A stretch of DNA of 9,395 nucleotides from Piscirickettsiaceae bacterium. Its GTDB lineage: Bacteria; Pseudomonadota; Gammaproteobacteria; Nitrosococcales; Methylophagaceae. Shown here piece by piece: positions 1 through 9,395 of this stretch (its first letter is position 1; each line of letters opens with the position of its first letter). Both the position numbers and the translations under genes were made by a program. Where the stretch lies: the NCBI GenBank assembly GCA_030620285.1, contig JAUXFA010000027.1:1-9395 (forward strand), given 5' to 3'. Below the pieces are notes generated by a model. It was not told the DNA's origin. It saw nothing but the letters and a program-made list of their open reading frames with translations, and did no database searches.

Positions 1-657
1 CTCACCCTTGTTCATCTCGTCAGGTTTCACAGTCTCTAATGCTCGCTGTAACGCATCTGCGCCTGCTTTATCTCTGCCCGCGAGAATATGGCTAGCAACA
101 TCACCCTGCAGAATAGATTCCCAAAACCGACGTCGCATCGACAAACTCGGTAATTTCTCTTTTACGGCATCACGATATTGACCGACCAAGTTTGCTAATT
201 TTCCATAACTTGGTGGAATTAAAGTTTCTAACCGTGCCCGTAATTGCCTTGCTAATATTGGTGATTTACCACCACTTGATACCGCAATAACTATTGGCGA
301 ACGGTCAAGAATTGATGGCAAAATAAAGTCACATAATTCTGGACAATCTGCCACATTAACTAAGATATTCTGTTGTTTAGCATGCTGATAAACATCACGA
401 TTAACATCATCATTATCTGTTGCCGCAATGGCTAAGGCATGGTTGTTCAACATTTCTGCAGCAAATACTGTGGTTAGCCAGGTGACTTTGCCAGCATCAA
501 TTAATGCTTTTGTCGTTGCCGATACTTTCGGGGCAACCAGAGTAACTTTCGACTGCGCTTTCAGTAATAATCCTGCTTTGCGGGCCGCAATATCTCCACC
601 GCCGACAACGAGACATGAACGATTTTTTAAATCGATAAATATGGGTAAATAATCCAT
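1..657 (-). CDS. cysG: Siroheme synthase, N-terminal precorrin-2 dehydrogenase/ferrochelatase part (cut by window edge)
   Basis: This is the first 219 codons of a siroheme synthase; the rest lies beyond the left edge. The N-terminal module oxidises precorrin-2 to sirohydrochlorin with NAD+ and inserts Fe2+, giving the siroheme of sulfite and nitrite reductases. Visible features are the MDYLPIF start typical of CysG, a Rossmann glycine motif VVGGGDIAARK (residues 17-27), LAIAATDNDDVN (75-86), the Asp in NVADCPE (Asp104, at the position of the catalytic Asp104 of enteric CysG) and VSSGGKSP (126-133), with Ser128 at the position phosphorylated in Salmonella CysG. The dimerisation helices follow, including a MRRRFWE motif. 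The fragment stops at MNKGE, which aligns with the residues just before the methyltransferase domain of E. coli CysG, so a full trifunctional enzyme is likely, but the C-terminal domain is not visible. The ATG lacks a good Shine-Dalgarno sequence. It sits 87 bases after the DUF1223 gene. Confidence 0.95.
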   Translation of the reverse strand, partial: MDYLPIFIDLKNRSCLVVGGGDIAARKAGLLLKAQSKVTLVAPKVSATTKALIDAGKVTWLTTVFAAEMLNNHALAIAATDNDDVNRDVYQHAKQQNILVNVADCPELCDFILPSILDRSPIVIAVSSGGKSPILARQLRARLETLIPPSYGKLANLVGQYRDAVKEKLPSLSMRRRFWESILQGDVASHILAGRDKAGADALQRALETVKPDEMNKGE

Positions 658-684
658 CTATGAAAATTACTACATTTCTACAAT

Positions 685-706
685 CCTGTATTTTACCCTG
701 TACAGG
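685..706. repeat. Dyad and direct repeat upstream of cysG
   Basis: The plus strand carries CCTGTA at 685-690 and again at 697-702, a direct repeat with a 12-base period. The second copy is part of the perfect palindrome CCTGTACAGG (697-706). CCTGTA (685-690) can also pair with TACAGG (701-706) across a 10-base loop. No T-run follows on the minus strand, so it does not look like an intrinsic terminator. It could be an operator for cysG, but I recognise no known regulator motif. Confidence 0.4.
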
Positions 707-718
707 CTCAAGACAAAA
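690..718 (-). promoter_or_regulatory. Possible cysG promoter
   Basis: On the minus strand a TAAAAT hexamer (690-695, five of six matches to the sigma-70 -10 box) lies 17 bases downstream of TTTTGT (713-718), a poor -35 box with only two matches. Transcription would start near 683, leaving a leader of about 25 bases before the cysG ATG. The weak -35 would suit an activated promoter. A 10-base palindrome (697-706) sits in the spacer. This is inference from base matches only; cysG could equally be read through from the upstream operon. Confidence 0.25.
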
Positions 719-744
719 TGAAAATATAATCTCGTTGTGACTAT

Positions 745-1530
745 TTAGTGATCTGTATGCTCTGATAGTGGTAAAGATAAGCCTTGTAATACAAAACCAT
801 CCTCTAGGTTTTGCACCACGGCGATAACGCTTGTTTTATTGATGTCCCATTTATCATCCACTAAAACAGAGGTGGATACATCTGTTTCACCACATTCATT
901 TAGCGAAAATGGACCTAACCATTTCCTCACTAAATTTTGGTGGTTAAATGTAACGCCAGCATTGTCGCCACCTCTAACCTCACTTAATAAATCATCTTCC
1001 GTTACCGCTAAATAGAGCTGTGAATACTGGCGATTTTCATCACCTTCAACACTAATATGGCTATCAATAATAAGTTCGCCATCATTATCTGACACCACTA
1101 ACGAAATGCTAGATTCTGGCGAAAAACCACTGACTGCATTAATGACTTTTTTTGCATGTTTTTCCCAGTTATGAATGACCTCGCCACTGATGACAAATTC
1201 TGGTGTATACACTGTTTGGTATAAATTAAGCTGTGCTTGTTGACGTTGGCGCGCTGAAAATACTGGACTCGCGAAATGGTCTATCCAGCCTTTTTTATTA
1301 TTAAGATAATCAATGTGGAAACCTAATACTATTAGCTGATCATCAGTGATTCCTTGCTCTGGCAGAGCGTGTACCCACCGATCAGCCGCTGGGCATAAAC
1401 CACATCCTTCAGAGGTAAATAACTCAAGTACTGCCATTTGCTTATCACCACTTTCTGCCTGCCATATTTGAGCAGATGCCGTTATTGGTAGTAATAGTAT
1501 AAATAGTAATATATTTAGTTTATTGAGCAT
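745..1530 (-). CDS. Exported DUF1223 thioredoxin-like protein
   Basis: A 261-residue protein of the DUF1223 family, whose fold is thioredoxin-like and whose biological role is not established. Residues 1-20 form a signal peptide: a Lys near the N-terminus, a hydrophobic stretch, and an ASA cleavage site before Gln21. The mature part is therefore probably periplasmic. The family motif LELFTSEGCGLCPAADRW (35-52) holds a CxxC pair (Cys43, Cys46). Also present are LGFHIDY (69-75), FASPVFSARQRQQA (86-99), VYTPEFVISG (107-116) and a C-terminal GGDNAGVTFNHQNLVRKW block, all characteristic of the family. The ATG has a good Shine-Dalgarno sequence, AAGGTG at 1538-1543, seven bases upstream. The gene starts 42 bases after truD with no visible terminator between them, so co-transcription is likely. 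A thiol redox role is only suggested by the CxxC. Confidence 0.9.
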   Translation of the reverse strand: MLNKLNILLFILLLPITASAQIWQAESGDKQMAVLELFTSEGCGLCPAADRWVHALPEQGITDDQLIVLGFHIDYLNNKKGWIDHFASPVFSARQRQQAQLNLYQTVYTPEFVISGEVIHNWEKHAKKVINAVSGFSPESSISLVVSDNDGELIIDSHISVEGDENRQYSQLYLAVTEDDLLSEVRGGDNAGVTFNHQNLVRKWLGPFSLNECGETDVSTSVLVDDKWDINKTSVIAVVQNLEDGFVLQGLSLPLSEHTDH

Positions 1531-1572
1531 TCTCTAGCACCTTATTCCATAGGACTCACTGTATGAGATAGT

Positions 1573-2640
1573 TTAATTATCTAAATAGTTCCGTTGCTGT
1601 ACATCAGTGATAATTGCTAATTCTCTCATAATTGCAGTTGCATAACTGCCTGCCGCTAGAAAAAAACTCAACTCTAGTTGATGTTTACCGATAAATTGCC
1701 ATTCAAAATTATTAGAAAATAGTCGTAAAGAGCGCCGCTGCTGATTAAGTCCCGCTTTCTCTAAGCCTTGCTGCCAATCAGTCCACTCTGTCAAGGCTTG
1801 TTGTTCCAGATCTAAACTATCTGATTGAGTTAGAGCTTGCCCCCGCCCCCACATTGGACCTGTAGGATGTATGTCCATCGTCTCAACACGACTTTGTATT
1901 ACGTCATCAATACTCTCAATATTGAATAGGCTGGCTTTGGTACCCGATAATGTCATCACATCCCCTATTACCGGCTGATTCCAATTTCTGTGCTGAATTC
2001 GCTCTGCTAAGACAAGGTTAAATAACCATGATCGCGCGGCTGATAAATAGATACTTTTTTGATTGCGCTTTCGAGGGGCTTTACCCGTTGAAAACCAATA
2101 AGCAACACGTTGTAAATTATTGCCTTGATGGCCAAAGCGTTGTTCACCAAAATAATTGGGTACACCCTGTTGTTTAACCTGTTGTAAACTTGCTTGCCAG
2201 CTCGCTTCATCACCTTGAATATTGCTTAATATCAGATTGAAGTTATTGCCGCTTAAGACTCCTCGCTTTAACTTTTTACCATGTCTTGTTTGTTCAAGGA
2301 TCTGAATCTCATCACTCTCAAATAGTGTCCAATCAGGCTCTTCATGGCCTTCCATATTAATGCTAAACCATTGTATGGTGATAGCATGACGATCTTTCAA
2401 ACCAGCATAGCCCACAGCAACTTGAGGAACACTGGCAAATTTTGCTAATTCATTCGCCAACCAGTCGGTATTGATATTTCGCTTTTGAATCTTAAGCCAA
2501 ACATGACCCCCACTGCCATCGGGCTTAAAGGGTAAGACCTCTTCAACTTGGAAATGCTCTGGCTGGCTGCGAATATCGGCTGAACAGCTTAGAGCAACAT
2601 CATTAACACGAGACAATAATGCATAATCAAAATGTTTCAA
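1573..2640 (-). CDS. truD: tRNA pseudouridine(13) synthase TruD, TTG start
   Basis: A 355-residue TruD (E. coli: 349), which isomerises U13 of tRNA-Glu to pseudouridine in the cytoplasm. Motifs in order are FQVEEVLPFKPDGSGGHVWL (30-49); the catalytic loop GYAGLKDRHAITIQW (77-91), with the presumed nucleophile Asp83; VPNYFGEQRFG (160-170); SIYLSAARSWLFN (196-208); HPTGPMWGRG (258-267) in the TRUD insertion domain; and FFLAAGSYATAIMREL near the C-terminus. The start is a TTG at 2638-2640: no ATG or GTG is available before the first conserved motif, and this start gives an N-terminus (MKHFDYALL) that aligns with E. coli MIEFDNLTYL. Shine-Dalgarno support is weak, only an AAGG about 14 bases upstream inside the end of ispF. 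The gap to ispF is 6 bases, so translational coupling is plausible. Confidence 0.95.
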   Translation of the reverse strand: MKHFDYALLSRVNDVALSCSADIRSQPEHFQVEEVLPFKPDGSGGHVWLKIQKRNINTDWLANELAKFASVPQVAVGYAGLKDRHAITIQWFSINMEGHEEPDWTLFESDEIQILEQTRHGKKLKRGVLSGNNFNLILSNIQGDEASWQASLQQVKQQGVPNYFGEQRFGHQGNNLQRVAYWFSTGKAPRKRNQKSIYLSAARSWLFNLVLAERIQHRNWNQPVIGDVMTLSGTKASLFNIESIDDVIQSRVETMDIHPTGPMWGRGQALTQSDSLDLEQQALTEWTDWQQGLEKAGLNQQRRSLRLFSNNFEWQFIGKHQLELSFFLAAGSYATAIMRELAIITDVQQRNYLDN

Positions 2641-2646
2641 AACTTA

Positions 2647-3123
2647 TTAATCAGCCTTGATTATCAAAGCAACGGCATGGGCTGCAATGCCTTCTTGCCG
2701 TCCCGTAAAACCTAGCTTCTCTGTTGTCGTTGCTTTGATATTAATAGCATCAGAACTCACGGCAAGATCTTGCGCCAACAAATCACGCATCGCAGGGATA
2801 AAATTAGCCATTTTGGGTGCTTGCGCCACTACTGTGCTATCGATATTATTCACTTGCCAGCCACGATCCGATAGATCACTAATAACTTTTCTTAACAATA
2901 TTCTACTATCTATATTGTTAAATGATTCATCGGTATCTGGGAAATGATGACCAATATCCCACAAACCAGCAGCACCTAATAAAGCATCACAAATAGCATG
3001 AATTAGCACATCACCATCGGAATGTGCTTCTAAGCTGTGAGTGTGGGGAATTGCCACGCCGCCCAGGATGATCTCTCTACCTTGGGTGAATTTATGCACA
3101 TCATAACCATGACCAATTCTCAT
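2647..3123 (-). CDS. ispF: 2-C-methyl-D-erythritol 2,4-cyclodiphosphate synthase
   Basis: IspF converts 4-diphosphocytidyl-methylerythritol 2-phosphate to the cyclodiphosphate with release of CMP, in the MEP isoprenoid pathway. The 158-residue product matches the family length and begins [10 protein letters not shown], giving the metal ligands Asp8, His10 and, in the [11 protein letters not shown] segment, His42. [10 protein letters not shown] (56-65), AQAPKM (100-105) and the CMP-binding loop [12 protein letters not shown] (131-142, Glu135) are intact. A GTG at 3126 is in frame one codon upstream, but the ATG at 3121-3123 is preferred: it gives the family N-terminus and has GGAG (3131-3134) at a 7-base spacing. 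The ispD stop shares one base with this ATG (TGATG), so ispD and ispF are probably translationally coupled. They encode non-consecutive steps of one pathway; the intermediate kinase IspE is not in the window. Confidence 0.97.
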   Translation of the reverse strand: MRIGHGYDVHKFTQGREIILGGVAIPHTHSLEAHSDGDVLIHAICDALLGAAGLWDIGHHFPDTDESFNNIDSRILLRKVISDLSDRGWQVNNIDSTVVAQAPKMANFIPAMRDLLAQDLAVSSDAINIKATTTEKLGFTGRQEGIAAHAVALIIKAD

Positions 3124-3833
3124 CACTTTTCTCCACGTTGCTGTTGCAGAAATAGGTTTGCTAACGCCAAGTCTTGTAGCAAAGTAATTTTAATATTATC
3201 TGAATGCCCTTCCACCATCATCGGTTGAAATCCTGCTAATTCCATTGCACTGGCTTCATCTGTCACCGTTAATTGTTGTTTTTGGGCCGTTTCTAATGCT
3301 TGTTTAAGAACCTGTAAACGAAACATTTGCGGCGTTGATGCTCGCCATAAACCATGTCGTTCGATGGTTTCAGTAATCTCTTGATCGCTATTTGCGCGTT
3401 TGACAGTGTCATTAACAGGAATACCTAAAATACCGCCGACGGGATGATCACTTAATGTTTCTAGCATATGGCTAATATCCTGATGTCGCAAACAAGGACG
3501 AGCGGCATCATGGACTAATACCCATGGATCGTCGCCATCGGACATATTATCTAACTCAGTCAGCGCATTAAGTACCGAATCGGCACGTGTTACACCGCCT
3601 TCTATCACATGAATAGGCTCATCACTTTGTACTGATATTTGTCCCCACCACGAGTCATTCTTAGCGACAGCAACAATGATGCCTTTAACTCTTGGATGGG
3701 ATATTAAACGTTGTAAAGTGCGCTCAAGAACTGTTTTACCTTCTAGTTCAAGGTATTGTTTAGGTTTATCCGCTTGCATTCTAGAACCAGTGCCCGCGGC
3801 AGGAACAATAGCCCATACTAATTCGTTATTCAT
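3123..3833 (-). CDS. ispD: 2-C-methyl-D-erythritol 4-phosphate cytidylyltransferase
   Basis: IspD transfers CMP from CTP to methylerythritol 4-phosphate in the MEP pathway. The 236-residue protein has the nucleotidyltransferase signature PAAGTGSRM (11-19) followed by KPKQY (23-27), with Arg18 and Lys25 at the positions of the CTP-contacting residues Arg20 and Lys27 of E. coli IspD. Further motifs are [14 protein letters not shown] (78-91), [11 protein letters not shown] (104-114), PVNDTVKRA (139-147), [11 protein letters not shown] (161-171), the [12 protein letters not shown] segment (191-202) and [11 protein letters not shown] (207-217). Length and motifs indicate a complete single-domain enzyme, not an IspDF fusion. 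The ATG shares its A with the ftsB stop (TAATG), and no Shine-Dalgarno sequence is evident, so translation is probably coupled to ftsB. Synteny with ftsB and ispF agrees with the E. coli order. Confidence 0.97.
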   Translation of the reverse strand: MNNELVWAIVPAAGTGSRMQADKPKQYLELEGKTVLERTLQRLISHPRVKGIIVAVAKNDSWWGQISVQSDEPIHVIEGGVTRADSVLNALTELDNMSDGDDPWVLVHDAARPCLRHQDISHMLETLSDHPVGGILGIPVNDTVKRANSDQEITETIERHGLWRASTPQMFRLQVLKQALETAQKQQLTVTDEASAMELAGFQPMMVEGHSDNIKITLLQDLALANLFLQQQRGEK

Positions 3834-4114
3834 TAGTGAGAGTCATCTTCTATGATTTGAAAAAATGTTTCACCCGGTTTGATCATGCCCAATTCACTTC
3901 GAGCACGCTCTTCCACAGCATCAAGACCACTTTTTAGATCCTGTACTTCAGCAGCCAATACCTGATTTCTTTCTTCTAATACGGCATTATCTTGCTTTTG
4001 TATTTCAACCGACCGATGGAGGTGCAATACCGGAGGCAAGCCATCATGACTAAACCACAAGCGATATTGCAGTAAGAGCAATAATACTGTGAGTAAAATC
4101 ATGATCGGTTTCAT
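3833..4114 (-). CDS. ftsB: Cell division protein FtsB
   Basis: A 93-residue bitopic membrane protein of the divisome. In the family, FtsB pairs with FtsL through a transmembrane and coiled-coil helix and binds FtsQ, helping to activate septal peptidoglycan synthesis. Visible features are a very short cytoplasmic N-terminus, one transmembrane helix at about residues 3-20 (a Leu/Ile run ending in QYRLWF, closely like E. coli QYSLWF), a charged heptad-rich helix at about 30-70, and the conserved EERARSELGMIKPGETFF block (about 68-85). It is slightly shorter than E. coli FtsB (103), lacking part of the variable tail. It lies 12 bases after eno and overlaps ispD by one base. The ATG has no convincing Shine-Dalgarno sequence (AAACAGAT precedes it). 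The eno-ftsB-ispD context strongly supports the call over other small coiled-coil proteins. Confidence 0.95.
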   Translation of the reverse strand: MKPIMILLTVLLLLLQYRLWFSHDGLPPVLHLHRSVEIQKQDNAVLEERNQVLAAEVQDLKSGLDAVEERARSELGMIKPGETFFQIIEDDSH

Positions 4115-4126
4115 ATCTGTTTATAT

Positions 4127-5419
<1,293 letters not shown>

Positions 5420-5463
5420 TTAACTAAGGTCATTCGTACTAATCTGCTACTTTTTGTATTAAA

Positions 5464-6299
5464 TTAAAGTAAGGAATCTTCAATAAAGTCCTGTTTCTTA
5501 ACCGTACTATCTATTGCTAATAATGTTTCTAATAACGCTTCCATTTTGTGTAATGGCCATGAATTGGCACCATCACTCAATGCTTTTTCTGGCTCAGGAT
5601 GTGTTTCCATAAAGACACCAGCGACACCAACGGCTACCGCAGCACGCGCGAGCACAGGTACAAATTCACGCTGACCGCCTGAAGAACCGCCTTGACCACC
5701 CGGCTGTTGTACCGAATGTGTCGCATCAAATACCACTGGGCAATCCATGGCGCGCATAACAGGTAGGCCACGCATATCTGAAATTAAGGTGTTGTAGCCA
5801 AATGAGGTCCCACGATCACATAGCATGATCTGTTCATTGCCTGTTGATTTGGCTTTTTCAGCCACGTGAACCATGTCCCACGGTGCTAAGAATTGGCCTT
5901 TTTTAATATTAACGGGCAAACCTTGCTTGGCCACGTTCAAAATAAAATTGGTTTGGCGACATAAAAAAGCGGGGGTTTGCAATACATCAACTACACTTGC
6001 CACTTCATCCAACGGTGTATCTTCATGTACATCCGTCAAAATTGGCACATTTAATTCTTTTTTTACTTTCTCAAAAATAGCCAGGCCAGCTTCCAATCCC
6101 GGGCCACGATAACTGCTGGTCGAGGTACGATTGGCTTTATCAAAAGATGATTTGTAAATAAAGTGAATACCTAATTTGTCAGTCATCTCTTTCAAACGAC
6201 CAGCCACATCCACGGTCATTTGTTCACTTTCTATGACACAGGTGCCAGCAATTAAAAATAATGGTTGTTTACCACCGACTTGTTGTCCACATAATTGCA

Positions 6300-6300
<1 letters not shown>
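5464..6300 (-). CDS. kdsA: 3-deoxy-8-phosphooctulonate (KDO-8-P) synthase, metal-dependent class
   Basis: KdsA condenses phosphoenolpyruvate with arabinose 5-phosphate to give Kdo-8-phosphate, precursor of the Kdo in lipopolysaccharide. The 278-residue protein has [11 protein letters not shown] (50-60), [10 protein letters not shown] (63-72), ILTDVHE (87-93), PAFLCRQTN (110-118), [13 protein letters not shown] (131-143) and [10 protein letters not shown] (161-170). It carries the metal-site residues of the Aquifex-type (class II) enzyme: Cys21 in AGTCVIES, His195 in DATHSVQ, Glu232 in [15 protein letters not shown] and Asp243 in the same stretch. E. coli KdsA has Asn at the Cys position and needs no metal. 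A DAHP synthase is the nearest alternative, but the Kdo-specific KANR and the pyrG/eno context make it unlikely. The start ATG overlaps the pyrG stop by one base (TAATG), with AAGGA (6310-6314) nine bases upstream. Confidence 0.96.
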
Positions 6301-7971
<1,671 letters not shown>

Positions 7972-8032
7972 GCGCTAATCAGGGGCCTAAATTAACAGAA
8001 TTCAGCGTTTGCCTCAATGAAAATATAGATTA

Positions 8033-9385
8033 TCAATTTAGCTTAAGCATTGGTAAAAAACCTTGTTCATTTTGAGCAACAACATAGTCATGTGCTAAGA
8101 CATAACCTACTACAGCGATCAGCTCTTCACCGTAATACAGCAATGGTGTTCTATCTCGCTGCCATGAGGGAACCATCCACTGCTGAAATAAATGTTTCAA
8201 GGTTTTATGATGTGCATGTCCTTGCGGCATGATTTGCTCGCCACCTTGCCTAAAACGAATCGTTAATCTATCCGCGATAGTCTGCTGACTCAAACCACCT
8301 GATTTCACTTTTTGCCACGTTACAATATCGCCATTATTAAGCACTACATCTTCTAGGCTGCCACATTGCAATATTTGATTGCTATCATGCTCTGCTAGAG
8401 GCTGCATAAAATACAATTGGTTTTGATAACGCCGCACTTCAACACCTTGCCAACTGACAACCGGATTACTATCTTGTTTTGCCAGACAGACTTCATCAAT
8501 AACTTTCTGCAAACCCGCCGTTGAAGGTAAGGCAAATTGCTTGCACTCTATATAATGCCGCAGTACATTCTTTTGTCGCGCGGGTGACAGTGCTAACAAT
8601 TGTGTAATAGGCAAAAAACCACTGGTTTTATCTGTTACTAAGCTATCTAAATCTTGTGCTGCCAATTCATCCATTAACTCTGTTGCATCGGCACAATGCT
8701 CAGCACTGCGACTGATTGTTTTGGCCGCACTTGGCCAGCGTTGTTCAATATCAGGCCAGATTGTATGGCGAATATAGTTACGATTCCAACGGGTTTCGCT
8801 ATTACTAGGATCGTCAATCCAGTGCAATTGATGTTGTGTTGCATAAGCCAGAATGTCTTGCTGAGGTATCTTGAGAAAAGGCCGAATTATTGTACTTTCA
8901 CCTAATGAAAGTTGCTGAGGCATTGCTGATAAACCTTTTGGTCCAGCACCACGGAATAGCTGTAATAACAAGGTTTCAGCTTGGTCGTGCTGGTGTTGTG
9001 CCGTCAGGAGCACATCATTATCTGTTAACTGTTGTTGAAAGGCTTGATATCGCGCTTTTCTGGCTGCAGCCTCCATACCTAATTCATCACTCTCAGTAAC
9101 ATCCGCTTTCAAATTGCAAAGTTCGATAGCTAAATTGGCTGACACCTCAGCACAATGTTTCGCCCATCGTTCTGAATCAGCATGTAAACCGTGGTCAATG
9201 TGGATAGCTGAAACTATTCCTAATTCAGGATCATTAGCTGTCGCGAGTAGATGAAGTAACACATGTGAATCAACCCCGCCACTATAAGCTATCCAAATCT
9301 GTTTACCTTGAGTTAGATCAATGAGATCACCAATGATCTGCTGTGTATTGAACATTAAAGAATGGTTATTCTTCAAATTCACCAT
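8033..9385 (-). CDS. tilS: tRNA(Ile)-lysidine synthetase
   Basis: TilS attaches lysine to C34 of the CAU-anticodon tRNA-Ile using ATP, changing its decoding from AUG to AUA. In the 450-residue product the N-type ATP pyrophosphatase P-loop SGGVDS (35-40) is followed by HIDHGLHADSERWAKHC (62-78), GMEAAARKARYQAF (103-116), LLTAQHQHDQAETLLLQLFR (126-145), GPKGLSAMP (148-156), IRPFLKI (167-173) and DDPSN plus RNYIRH (191-207). The middle domain and the C-terminal TilS domain (IRFRQGGEQI, about 376-385; KTLKHLFQQWMVPSWQRDRTP, about 394-414) are complete. The ATG at 9383-9385 is the most upstream start possible, because an in-frame TAA lies at 9389-9391. An in-frame ATG at residue 11 (9353-9355) would also give a plausible N-terminus; neither has a clear Shine-Dalgarno sequence. 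The TGA stop is 104 bases before pyrG. Confidence 0.96.
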   Translation of the reverse strand: MVNLKNNHSLMFNTQQIIGDLIDLTQGKQIWIAYSGGVDSHVLLHLLATANDPELGIVSAIHIDHGLHADSERWAKHCAEVSANLAIELCNLKADVTESDELGMEAAARKARYQAFQQQLTDNDVLLTAQHQHDQAETLLLQLFRGAGPKGLSAMPQQLSLGESTIIRPFLKIPQQDILAYATQHQLHWIDDPSNSETRWNRNYIRHTIWPDIEQRWPSAAKTISRSAEHCADATELMDELAAQDLDSLVTDKTSGFLPITQLLALSPARQKNVLRHYIECKQFALPSTAGLQKVIDEVCLAKQDSNPVVSWQGVEVRRYQNQLYFMQPLAEHDSNQILQCGSLEDVVLNNGDIVTWQKVKSGGLSQQTIADRLTIRFRQGGEQIMPQGHAHHKTLKHLFQQWMVPSWQRDRTPLLYYGEELIAVVGYVLAHDYVVAQNEQGFLPMLKLN

Positions 9386-9395
9386 AACTTAACAG

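Noticed and set aside
428..652. Plus-strand 74-residue frame in the cysG region
   Set aside because: It lies antisense to clearly conserved CysG sequence, has no family features and no ribosome binding site.
2007..2213. Minus-strand 68-residue frame in another phase inside truD
   Set aside because: It is wholly inside the conserved TruD frame and encodes nothing recognisable.
2657..2947. Plus-strand 96-residue frame opposite ispF
   Set aside because: It is antisense to intact ispF motifs, with no independent sign of coding such as a ribosome binding site or known domain.
3123..3126. GTG at 3126 as the ispF start
   Set aside because: The next codon is an ATG that gives the standard MRIGHG start and has GGAG at a better spacing (7 rather than 4 bases).

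Overview
The window is an ordinary housekeeping segment of a Gram-negative gammaproteobacterial chromosome. Base composition looks A+T-leaning, with G+C in the low 40s % by eye. Every gene I can support lies on the minus strand. The order tilS, pyrG, kdsA, eno, ftsB, ispD, ispF, truD is the classic gammaproteobacterial neighbourhood, and kdsA (a Kdo/LPS precursor enzyme) implies an outer membrane. The KdsA is of the metal-dependent (Cys) class rather than the E. coli class, so a non-enteric lineage is likely. I cannot name a genus with confidence.

Layout, read in the direction of transcription from the right edge to the left. tilS (tRNA-Ile lysidine synthetase) begins 10 bases inside the window. 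A 104-base gap follows, holding the best promoter candidate in the window. Next is a tightly packed array: pyrG, kdsA, eno, ftsB, ispD, ispF, truD and a gene for an exported DUF1223 thioredoxin-like protein. Three junctions (pyrG/kdsA, ftsB/ispD, ispD/ispF) are one-base stop/start overlaps, the largest internal gap is about 50-60 bases, and I see no intrinsic terminator, so this is probably one operon. After an 87-base gap with a small dyad and direct repeat, the N-terminal part of cysG (siroheme synthase) runs off the left edge, cut just where the methyltransferase domain should begin.

The genes serve separate core processes: tRNA decoding (TilS) and tRNA pseudouridylation (TruD), CTP synthesis (PyrG), Kdo-8-phosphate synthesis (KdsA), glycolysis (Eno), division (FtsB), the MEP isoprenoid pathway (IspD, IspF) and siroheme synthesis (CysG). 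CTP links several of them: IspD consumes CTP directly, and Kdo is later activated with CTP.

I found no mobile element, CRISPR array, RNA gene, phage gene or evidence of a previously undescribed system. No gene-free stretch exceeds 300 bases. The points worth a second look are modest: the metal-dependent KdsA, the DUF1223 gene after truD where surE is found in the familiar order, four start-codon corrections or choices (pyrG, eno, truD, ispF), the Shine-Dalgarno-poor pyrG leader, and the dyad before cysG.
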